Shown in pieces: positions 32,966-42,429 of a DNA stretch of 64,000 nt; position 1 is the first letter of the stretch; each line of letters begins with the position of its first letter. The position numbers and the translations under genes were made by a program. A model generated the notes under the pieces. The model was not told where the DNA came from. It searched no databases and was given only the letters and a program-made list of their open reading frames with translations. Source of the DNA: Fonsecaea monophora (lineage: Eukaryota > Ascomycota > Eurotiomycetes > Chaetothyriales > Herpotrichiellaceae). The DNA lies in NCBI RefSeq assembly GCF_001642475.1, contig NW_019173940.1, forward strand, positions 124,001 to 188,000, read 5' to 3'.

Positions 32966-33546
32966 TCACCAACTCGCTTTCTTGACGCCCGGTATAGCCC
33001 CTTCCAGCGCATTCATCCTGAATTGGAACTGCAAAGTAACAGAACAGTTAGTACAAAATTCCCAGCCGTTTCTAAATGACTCGTTCATCGTAGATATTTA
33101 AGGGCCACATAACCCCCCTCTCGCTTCTCCGAGCGAGACATTTATTGGACTTACCCTGCCCATCCTGAACTTCCTCAGCACACTCCTAGCCACGCCACCC
33201 ATTATACACCTGTTCTTGATCTGCGTGGGCCGCGTGTAGCAGTGCATGTTTCTCAGTTCGAATTGCGCCTTTGTTCGCACCCAGTCTGGGAGGGATGTGT
33301 TCCGGACAAGGTATCGGAGCGCTTGCCTAGATCGTTGCATTTTGTGTCAGTTCCATGGGATTGAGAAGTTCATGCGGGTGGCTCAGAGGGCAGGCATGGA
33401 TCAGGCAAGAGGGTGGTGGACGGGCATGGGTATGGGTACCTCTGCGGTTCAAATTGCTCGAAGGTCTTGCGTTTGGTGTGGTCGCGGATGATTTTGGAGT
33501 TGATGAAGCACCCGAGGTCGAGTTTCTTTGCGCGAAACTGCGCCAT
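32966..33546 (-). CDS. MRP2: Mitochondrial ribosomal protein uS14m (Mrp2/S14)
   Basis: Three short exons: 33546-33440, 33326-33155 and 33028-32966; 342 nt spliced, 113 residues, the usual size for fungal uS14m. Introns are 113 nt (GTACCC ... GATCTAG, phase 2) and 126 nt (GTAAGT ... TTTGCAG, phase 0). Exon 1 gives the family start MAQFRAKKLDLGCF and IRDHTKR; exon 2 the zinc-less S14 core MHCYTRPTQIKNRCIMGG; exon 3 the invariant end LEGAIPGVKKASW. The protein sits in the head of the mitochondrial small ribosomal subunit. The three pieces join with perfect phase and family continuity, so the model is firm even though no exon alone looks like a gene. Confidence 0.93.
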
Positions 33547-34233
33547 TGCCGCGGTAGGAGTTGGGGTGTTGGTGAGAAGCGTGCGTTATCAGGATTTGGT
33601 TTCGGAGAGTTCGCCTTCGCATTGGGAGTTGAAGGAATCTGAATCTGTGCAGCTACGGCGTGTCCTTTGTCCTGATTGGCGGATTCAGCAGGTCACGAGT
33701 TGCACGCCGAGCACCATCTTTTCAAATGACAGTCAGGCATGTCATTTCCTGACGAGATGGGAATTGTGACGATTGACCTTCATGCAGCTCGTTTCCGTGT
33801 CTCCCTGAAACAGGTCCAAAGAGGGTTGCACGCCTATCACTTAATTACGTGACTCATTCGCTCGACTCATCTGCTCAATCGCCTCAGCTCTGAATATCTT
33901 GAACAGGGCAGCAGGGATTCATTCCACCCTGCCGTCGAGCACACGAATAAGCTCTCCAATTGCGCAATACAAGCATCTCAGTGACTCACGCACGTTGCAT
34001 GCTCAAAGTTTCGCGGTTGACACACCGAAGCTTCGCGCACGGCCTCGACCTCAGTTTGCCTCCAGCCTCAGTTGCAAAGGCTAGATGCATTGCGCCTCGC
34101 ACAAAGGGGGACAATGTGAGAGCATACCATATAAAGTCGCAACTGATCATCTCTGCAGGGCGAAAAAGATCTTTCTGCTCTCAGTGCAACTGCTCCTTTC
34201 TTCTCGAGCCCCCTCTTGAGTTGTTGACTTAGT
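33547..34233. promoter_or_regulatory. Divergent promoter region between uS14m and ABC-F genes
   Basis: About 690 bp between two outward-facing starts (33546 on - and 34234 on +). No coding sequence supported. Confidence 0.5.
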
Positions 34234-36537
34234 ATGCCCAAACCTTCGAAATCAAGCACACCGGCGGCCTCATTGCAGGATGGAACTATAGTCGTCACTA
34301 GCCAGCAAAGCCGTTTCCATGTAGATGCCTTGGATGCACCAACATCAAAGGATATTGATGTCAAGGATCTCACGCTGTCCGTGGGAGGTCAAGAATTGCT
34401 GGATCACGCCCATCTGCGAGTCGTTGAGGGTGTGCACTACGTCCTCGCTGGGCGCAATGGAACTGGGAAAAGTTCGCTGCTCCGAGCGCTGGCAGAACGA
34501 CGAGTGCCTGGTGTTCCGCGCAACCTGCGTCTGCTCTTGCTAGGCCAGACGCGCGTCAGTTCTGATGTAGAGGCGGAAACTGGTGAAAGGGAGAGCGATA
34601 CCGTCAAGGTGCTTGAACACGTCACAAGAAGTGATCGACGCAGAGAGAGGGCTCTCGCAGATGCTAATCGCACGTCGTCTTTCGCTGCTGTGGAGGCAAC
34701 TTTCTAACAACAATCTAGGCCTTGCCGCGGCTCTGGAAGACAAAGCTCATTCCAGCAAGATTGTGACGACCGTGCGCTCGCTTCAACTTGCTCAAGCGAA
34801 GCAAGAACTGGCCGAAGCTCAACTCATAGCGGCACGACGGAGTGGTGCTCGAGGCCTCAAAGCACGTCAAATGCTCATAGAAAAGGAGAAGGAAGTCGAG
34901 GAAGCGCAGAAACGGTAAGTTTTCTTCCTGTGTCCTCAGTGGTGGGGTCCATTGACTTGTGGCGGTGATGAACAAGATATGACGATGGCGCGATCGTAGA
35001 AGACGAGGAAGAGGTCACGAGAATTGGACTTGATATGTTGGAAGCGACACGATCTGCACTTGAAGCCATGGACGCTGGCAGCACTGAGGCTCGAGCCCGA
35101 ACGATACTTCTCGGCCTGCGTTTCTCCGAGGAACAGATTGAGAAACCCGTCAAATCATTGTCCGGGGGATGGCAAACGCGCTGTGACCTCGCATGTGCTT
35201 TGATTCAGAAGACAGATATCCTCATGCTCGACGAGCCTACGAATTTCCTTGACCTGCCGGCCATCATTTGGCTCGAAAGATACATTACAAAGTCGCTCGA
35301 TGGGACCACTGTGATCATTGTCACGCACGACCGCGATTTTGCTGATGCAATTGCTCACGAGGTGCTCCTTGTCCGACTCGCTCCCGCCAAAACGCTGGAG
35401 GTCTTCAAGGGCAACTTGACAGAGTATGAAACCGAGAAACGACGACAAATCCGCCGCATGACCAAAATGGCTGAGGCTCAAGAGAAACAGACTGAACACA
35501 TGAAGGAGACCATAGCCAAGAACGTCAAGGCTGCCAAACGGACGGGAGATGACAAGAAATTGAAGCAAGCTGCCTCGCGACGAAAGAAATTGGAGGAGCG
35601 TACCGGGCTCGAGGTTGGCCAACGAGGTGGTAGATTCAAGCTCAATCGAGATCTTGCGGGGTGGCACACCTCGGTGCGCGATGGCATCGAAATTCCAGAG
35701 TTTGACCCGCCTGTTTCGATAACGTTGCCGGAGCAGCCAGCACCGTTGCGACATTCGGGACCTCTGTTTAGCTTCGACAAAGTGTCATTCACCTACCCAA
35801 AATCGGGCGTATGGACTTTGAGAGATATCGATTTGGTCATGCATCCTGGTGAACGCGTCGGATTGGCAGGTCTGAATGGAAGTGGAAAGTCCACCTTGGT
35901 CAAGCTCTTGATGGGAGCAGCCACGGGAGGCGACCCGAGACCGACCAAAGGCTCGATAACAGCGCATTCCAAAGCTAGATTCGGCTGCTATTCGCAACAT
36001 GCTGTCGAAGAGCTAGAAAGAGTCGGGAGGCAGAATGGGCAGACGACGGCTTTATCTCACTTGATGGGACTCCCTAACTGGATGGGAGATGAGCAGGCAG
36101 CTCGGAGTACATTGGCAAAGCTAGGTCTCCGAGGGAATACAGTGACAGACATTCCTCTCGCGGCTCTATCTGGAGGCCAACGGGTGCGTGTGGCATTGGC
36201 AGAGGTGTTTTTCAACTCTCCTCACCTCCTCATCCTGGACGAAGTGACGACGCATCTGGACGCGGACACGATTGACGCACTGATCGAGGCACTGAAGTAC
36301 TGGGAGGGTGCGCTTCTTGTCATCACTCACGACCGCCATTTTATGCGATGTGTGGTGGATCGGGAGAAGCCCGTAGGAATAGAGGGGGAGGAAGAAAGCA
36401 GCCAAGAGTCGGATTCCGATGCAGGTACCCCAGGGACAGTATACCACGTGCGTAAGGCAGGGCTTCGAAGACTGGAAAGGGGAATGCAGCAATACGAAGA
36501 GATTGTTGGTCGAACAGTGGACAAGCTTGGGATTTAG
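34234..36537 (+). CDS. ABC-F family ATPase (soluble, twin ABC domains)
   Basis: Three exons: 34234 to 34669 (or 34630), 34719-34914 and 34977-36537; about 730 residues. The last intron is clear (GTAAGT at 34915, AACAAG acceptor at 34976, phase 2). The first ends at a clear CTAAC...ATCTAG (34718), but its donor is unusual. Only a GC donor at 34670 (49-nt intron) or a weak GTGATC at 34631 keeps the frame; the GC donor keeps more of the conserved RSDRRRERALADANR segment. Domain 1 has Walker A GRNGTGKSS, signature LSGGW and Walker B MLDEPTNFLD. A charged coiled linker follows. Domain 2 has Walker A GLNGSGKST, signature LSGGQ and Walker B ILDEVTTHLD, where the usual DEPTNHLD is altered. No membrane segments. 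ABC-F proteins act on ribosomes; LSGGW in domain 1 recalls Gcn20/EF3-like members. The specific role is unknown. Confidence 0.85.
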
Positions 36538-37294
36538 GGGGAATGGCGGACTTGTCCTGGTACTCTGAGAGATGGAGGAGAAGCCTAGCAATACACTATT
36601 GCTATTTTCTCGATCTCGGGTACTTGAAGGTACTTGTTGCATGACGTTACATGTCGTTACATGTTCTTGTGTCTGGTTCGGCTCCTACGGGAGTATGTCC
36701 CTTGTACACACATACAAGAATAGATAGTAACTGAAGGGATCGGGATCGGTGGAATCTTTACAGACCAACCCTGGACATGTGGTTCGGTTACAGCAACAAG
36801 TTTCCTTTACCGGCTGGCTGCCGGTGGAGGATGATGGAGTTGGTCCCTTGTTGCCTTGTATCCTTGTACGTGTTATGCAGTCTTCGAGTAGGACGACATG
36901 CTAGACTGACACGTGCAGCCTCAGCGCCTCTTCAATTGGTGAAACCTTGGCAGCCCGTGGCAGGGAATCATTGCCATCATTGGCATCAATTCATCCACTT
37001 CATCCACTTCACATCTTCCTCGAAGCTTCACTTGCTTCTGCCTTCAACTGTCGATGCTATTGGTCTGTAACCAGCATTTTCTCGATCAAGCTCTCCAACA
37101 GCTCGGGAGAGCTCCAAGCTTGGCCCAACTGCTACTCATGTCTGAGCAAAAACGTTCAACGTGGCGGCGATAAAAAGGCTGAGCATCCTGGGAGAAAGCC
37201 TTTACCTCCCTCTGCTTGGTTTGCCAGAGACTCTCACGGTAGGTTGAGATAGTTTATTCTGCTTGATTCATATCTGTCACCAGCTCTGCCCACG
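36538..37294. other. Intergenic/promoter region of the sphingomyelinase-like gene
   Basis: No coding sequence supported. Tandem genes lie on both sides in the same direction. A short CATCCACTT direct repeat occurs near 36990-37010. Confidence 0.4.
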
Positions 37295-39789
37295 ATGCTG
37301 TGTCGCTGTATGTCGCTGGCTCTGGCATTGCCTTTGCTCTCCTGTCCCCTCGCATATGCCGAAGGCTCCAGTTCTCAACTCCTGGCTTATACTGTCCCTG
37401 CCGGTTTTCCTACCAGTCTATTTCCCTCGTACTATATTCCCCCATCACCGACTCAAGAGGCAAGTGTCTTGTACTCTCAGAGATTTCTCTCGGACTTCTG
37501 CTGACAAACCGCCTTTCAGCCCCAACCCGTCCTTTTTGATCCGACACTAAACTACAGTGAGTCCTCGAGAACACCATACGCTCATACTATGCCATCAGAG
37601 TCTTCCTTGAATGGTCCTCTTTGATGCTGACAACAAGACAGCTTTCCCCCTTGAATTGACAAACCAGACCAATATCCCAGAGGAGAGCGAAGACCCCGTC
37701 TTCTATCCAACTCCCCTCTTTGCGGTCACCAACGGTAGTGCGATTGTGGCCAATGCTATCAGCCAAGTCAATTCTATTCTAACAACAGACGCGTCAAATT
37801 GCTCCAAATGTCTCTCGGCGTTGGAAGTCGGCCAATATGTGGCTCAGCGGGTGCCTACGATGGTCCCGGATCTGCTGGTGCAGTTGTGCATAAGCAGCGG
37901 GTTCATGTCCAACACGAGTTGTCACGAAAATTACGATGCTGAAAACTTTGGCGCTATCTACACCCAAATACTCGCCCTGGGTGATATGGCTGGATCCGAT
38001 GGGCAGTATCTGTGCAACTTTTTGAGCGGCAACTTCTGCCCTCGCCCGTTCACTCTTCCTTCCAATACCACCGAGTTTTTCGGCCCCAAGCCTGCCAATA
38101 TCACTGTACCCAAACCCAGCGGCAAAAGAGTCAAAGTCATCCATTTGAGTGACATGCACATCGATCCAAGATACGCCGTCGGTTCCGAAGCAAACTGTTC
38201 AAGTGGGTTGTGTTGCCGTTCCAATAACCCAAAGAGTGCTTCGGGTCACTTGGAGATTCCTTCGCCATTATACGGCGCGTTCAAATGCGACAGCCCTTAC
38301 TTCCTTCTGACCTCTGCCTTGGAGTCGATCGCACCCCTGACAGGCACCACGTGGAACAACCAGTCCGACAAGGACCAATTCGCTTGGGGGATATACACGG
38401 GCGATTTGGTGTCTCACGAATCCCAGAACGAACTGTCCAACAACTACACCCAATATGCCGAGACCTCGATCTATCATATGATCAAGTCTTATATTCCTAG
38501 CGGGCCCATCTTTGCCGTGCTTGGGAATCACGATAGCAACCCGGGTAAGAACAATCCCGCTCGTTGGGGGGGGAGACATGGCTGATAGGGGTGATGCAGA
38601 TGGTATCGATTCTCCGCACAGCCTGCCAGGAAATCTTGGCCAGCAACAGTAAGTCGTTGCGCTACTTCCGGACGTCTCTAACTCGAGAGCAGGTCGTGGA
38701 ACTGGAACCACGTCTCTTCGCTCTGGCAGCAGAACAACTGGATTAGTGCCGAGGCCGCAAACGAGGCTCGCATGCACTATGGCGCCTACAGCATCAACCA
38801 CCCAAAATACCCACAGTTGAGGATCATTACCTTCAACACCGACTTCTGGTACCGGAGCAACCTCTTGAACTACATGTAGGCAGACCCTCCCACCTGATGA
38901 AGAGAGTTCTCACGTCTAGGCAGCAACACCACGGATCCGGACAACAGTGGGATGTTCAAGTTTGTGGCGCAAGAGCTTGCGGATGCCGAGGCCAAAGGTG
39001 AACGAGTCTGGTTGTTGGGCCACGTCTTGTCGGGCTGGGATGGTTCCAACCCGCTTCCCAACCCTACAGGTAAGTCGACATGGGAGCTTATCGGACGAGA
39101 AAATGGATGACTTTAATGGGTGCTTGCCTAACTGCTTTGCAGATCTTTTCTACCAGATTGTCGATCGATATTCTCCACATGTTATTGCCGGTGTCTTCTT
39201 CGGCCACACTCATGAAGACCAGTTCATGATCTACTACAGCAACAACGGCACCACACAAGATGCTGCCCATGCCCTCAACGTCGGTTGGATGGGCCCGAGC
39301 GTAACCCCTCTGACCAACCTGAATTCAGGCTATCGCATGTACGAGGTTGACACGGGAGATTTCTCCGTCTACAACGCCTATACCTACTTCGCCAACGTGA
39401 GCGCCTTTCAAACCCTCAACGCCTCTCAAACAGGTCCCGTATGGAGTTTTGAGTACTCCACCAGGGACACATACCAGGTTGGATGGCCCGAAGATGCGCC
39501 CCTCAACGCGACATACTGGCAAAAGGTCACCGAGGCCATGGCAGCGAACCACACGCTGGTGAGCATCCAGAACACGTTGCAGGGGAAGATGAGCGTCATG
39601 AGCCCCAACTGCACCAACGACGCCTGTGCCGAGGCTAAGGTCTGCTACATGCGGAGCGGGAGTGTGGCTTTGGGGAGACAATGTCCGCAAGGGTGAGTTT
39701 TGTGAGTGAGTGTCGCTTGAGCGCTGTGCTAATTTTCGTGCTGCAGATTTGGTTCTGTCCAGAGCCCTTTTACCGGCAAGAACTTTTAG
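37295..39789 (+). CDS. Secreted acid sphingomyelinase-like phosphodiesterase
   Basis: Eight exons: 37295-37459, 37520-37556, 37642-38544, 38600-38648, 38693-38875, 38924-39069, 39143-39692 and 39747-39789; 2076 nt, 691 residues. All joins keep phase. Intron 1 has a GC donor (GAG|GCAAGT) and intron 4 is only 44 nt. The signal peptide is MLCRCMSLALALPLLSCPLA (Met-6 is an alternative start). A Cys-rich saposin-like segment (NCSKCLSALE, LCISSGFMSNTSC) precedes a calcineurin-type phosphoesterase with the full set of metal motifs: LSDMHIDP, YTGDLVSHE, LGNHDSNP, GHVLSGWDG and FFGHTHEDQF. Many N-x-S/T sites agree with secretion. The family hydrolyses sphingomyelin or related phosphodiesters in acidic or extracellular compartments; in fungi lacking sphingomyelin the natural substrate may differ. 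Confidence 0.92.
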
Positions 39790-40787
39790 GAGGTTCTGCG
39801 GAGATGACACGAGCCTACCGATCCCAGATGTACATACATACAGTTCACCAGACGCAGAATGGTAATAACATAATGATATCGAATACCGAGATCTGACAAG
39901 CACGAGTTTACTAGACGTGGTGTTTCATCCAGAGTCGGGCACAGCCGATGTGATGCGCTGTGGTGTATGTAGGTCAGCCTCGTTGGTTTTTTCCCTCGCC
40001 CGCTGCGTTTGCGATGCGATGATAAAGGATCAACGGGACAAGGACAGAGAGTGATCCCATGTCACCCGCGAGGCTGCTCGAGTAGTCTCGCGTCCTACGT
40101 ACCGATCTTGTCTGGACTCCCGTCGATTCATTCCAAACAAGTGGCACATAACCAGGAAGTCATATATATGTATGTCACCACACCGTGACACTGAACACAA
40201 GGGAGGGCTGGTAAGTGATGGAGTCGACATTCCCTCTCACTTGCAGCACCTATGCATCACGCCGCAGCGACTCTTTCTTCGTTAGCCTCGTCTTCAATCA
40301 CCAACACCAACACCAAACAAACACTAGGGGTGAACAATGAGATATGTATATACGTACGTGAAGGCAACGCCACATATCACCCACCCACCCCGTCACCGTC
40401 ACCGTCACTCCCGCCTGGCCTTTGTAGGGCAGATCACTTGTATAAGCGTATAAATAAACCTGGAACATCCAATTTCTCTTCTTTTTTTTTTCCAACAAGC
40501 CTTGCGAACGAACGAATGAATGAACGAACCAACCAACCAAAGAGTGTTTGAGAAATCGGTATCAACTTCATCCATCCAACAAACCATACGACCAAACTAC
40601 CAATTACATATCTACCTGCCTAGCTACCTGCCTAGCTTGTTACACCCATCGCTAATCGACCGTTACCCTTTTCTCACCTCCCACTCCTCATTCTCCGCCA
40701 CCCACAACACACAACGCAATACGACCCACCCAACCTATCTAGCCCACACAGAACAAGGAGACAGAGAAATAGCGACTGAGAGAAAGA

Positions 40788-40829
<42 letters not shown>

Positions 40830-40830
40830 A
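39790..40830. other. Intergenic region with simple repeats
   Basis: No supported gene. Contains a TATA box (TATAAATA, 40449-40456), a poly-T run near 40483-40491 and a (GA)n tract at about 40798-40819 directly before the small protein start at 40831. Confidence 0.4.
40449..40456 (+). promoter_or_regulatory. TATA box, probably for the gene at 40831
   Basis: TATAAATA followed by C/T-rich tracts. It lies 375 bp before the ATG, so the leader would be long unless it contains an unseen intron. Confidence 0.35.
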
Positions 40831-41241
40831 ATGTGCATCTCAGCCCCAACCAGAAAACACTGCCGCGTGTGCGGCGTTCACTTTGCGACGGACCAGTACT
40901 TTGAGATGGAGTGCGACCAGTCCAGGACGGCGCGGGAGCGGCAGGGGCAGCGACAACCACGACACGGAGTCGGTGTTGGCGGTGTTGGTGGTGTCGGTAG
41001 TGGTGGCGGTATCGGGAAGAGCCAAGTGGATCGGCGGTTAGGGGTATCAGAGGGACGCGGAGGTGGGAGTGGAAGCCTGAAGGTGAAGGTGGCAGGGACA
41101 GCGACAGAGACAGGAACACCCGTGCAAGGTATCGGGCTGTGTGGATCTGGTGTGAGGAGACGCGAGACCTGGGTCGACTGGTACAATGACTCTTGTCCTA
41201 CGTGCGTCGCGCATGACGAGGCAAGTGGGCTAGCTGGATGA
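40831..41241 (+). CDS. Small Cys/Gly-rich hypothetical protein (136 aa)
   Basis: The N-terminus has a CxxC (CRVCGVHF, C11 and C14) and a further Cys at 28. A middle rich in Gly/Val (HGVGVGGVGGVG) follows, then a second CxxC near the end (DSCPTCVAH). The two CxxC pairs could form a zinc site. No signal peptide or membrane segment. The ATG follows a GA-repeat leader and a TATA box lies upstream. An overlapping frame also runs through the region, but its translation is dominated by repeat-derived RERERE and lacks structure. Family unknown. The small protein at 9347 shares the CxxC-plus-low-complexity plan but is not clearly homologous. Confidence 0.4.
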   Translation: MCISAPTRKHCRVCGVHFATDQYFEMECDQSRTARERQGQRQPRHGVGVGGVGGVGSGGGIGKSQVDRRLGVSEGRGGGSGSLKVKVAGTATETGTPVQGIGLCGSGVRRRETWVDWYNDSCPTCVAHDEASGLAG

Positions 41242-41608
41242 GGACTGCTTTGAGAGGTAACGAAGGCCACCTGCGTATGTATGTATGTGTGTACCATCCG
41301 GATGAACCTATACTCTTTCTTGCTTTTGTTCTTCCCTTCCCGTCTCATGCACGTCTCTGATGTCTCTGACGCCGCATCGAGAGAGGACTCGAGAGACCCC
41401 AGATACAGTGGACGGTCGTCTAAAGAGAAAATAGGGGGCATCACAATATACAACACACACACACACACACACAGGGAGAGAGAGGGAGAGAGATCCATAT
41501 AATACATCATGTGTATGTATGTACGTATTTATGTATGTACATGATCCCAACGTAGAGAGTGTATAAGTTATCCATCATATATATACTAAACTCGGTGGTT
41601 TATCTCTC
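41242..41608. repeat. Intergenic region with (CA)n and TATG-type microsatellites
   Basis: A (CA)n run at about 41453-41473 and irregular ATGT/TATG repeats at about 41276-41295 and 41510-41545. Nothing else seen. Confidence 0.6.
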
Positions 41609-41727
41609 GCAATCGACCATCGGATCAGGAAAGCAGGGCTTCCCGTCCGCTCAGCCGTACTTAAGCCTGTTCCCGGCCGGTCAGTACCACCGTGGGTGAC
41701 CAGGTGGGAATCCCGGCTGTTGATTGT
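41609..41727 (+). rRNA. 5S ribosomal RNA (dispersed copy)
   Basis: About 119 nt. The 5' CAATC (41610-41614) pairs with the 3' GATTG (41722-41726) to form helix I. The internal control region CAGCCGTACTTAAGCC (41652-41667) and the conserved GGTCAGTACCACCGTGGGTGACC stretch followed by GTGGGAATCCCGGCTGTTG match the fungal 5S consensus. A run of five T (41727-41731) follows directly, a Pol III terminator. The copy is isolated from any rDNA array, as is common in filamentous ascomycetes. Confidence 0.93.
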
Positions 41728-41731
41728 TTTT
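41727..41731 (+). terminator. Pol III T-tract terminator of the 5S gene
   Basis: TTTTT immediately after the last base pair of helix I. Confidence 0.75.
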
Positions 41732-42077
41732 GTTCCTCCTCACCGTTCATCGCCCCCGGGGGGGGGTGGATGGGAATAGGCAAAGGATGTAGAGAGTGTT
41801 GAGTATTTACTCGGTATTGAGGAGTGTACCTCGTATATTCATTTCATTCATTGGGGCACGTATGTAGATCCCCAAGTTGTGTGGGTGCAACAATTAGTGT
41901 GGTTTTCTTGAGTTTTTTTCTTTTTGAGCTGGTGTGGTGGGGGACACGAGAGGGACTTTGTGAATAATTCTCCTGATTCTGTCAGCCTTGTCGATCACTA
42001 GTTGATTTTCTCAGCCTTGCACCGCAAATCCTAACAATTCCTCAGCTGCGGTACAGGTACAGGTACCGAGCACTGAC

Positions 42078-42114
<37 letters not shown>

Positions 42115-42429
42115 CTCTCGCGATTGTGTTCCAATTTTTATATCTCGCGTACATTGTCGAGAATTTTTCACTAAAGCATCTATAATCCCGGAGAACAGTA
42201 ACTTTGTACGCACTCAAGCATGATACTATCTATATGCATACGTGGCTACAAATGCTGACTACCGCAGAGTCATCAAGACCTCGATGCACTGAGAATCAAT
42301 CTCCTCGCTCATAGAGACTGAAAGGTAAATAACTAACTGATAGCTAGACAGACAGCCTATAGCCTAGACACACACACATCTCTCCCAATGGTCTTCTTTC
42401 ACGACCCGTACGACCTCCTCGCCTTCGTA
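41732..42429. other. Intergenic region with (TG)n microsatellite
   Basis: Contains a 32-bp (TG)n tract at 42082-42113 and a G-rich run at about 41757-41768. No gene seen. Confidence 0.5.

Noticed and set aside
40520..41041. Alternative + strand frame of 173 codons overlapping the small protein at 40831
   Set aside because: Dominated by simple-repeat translation (RERERE) with no plausible fold.
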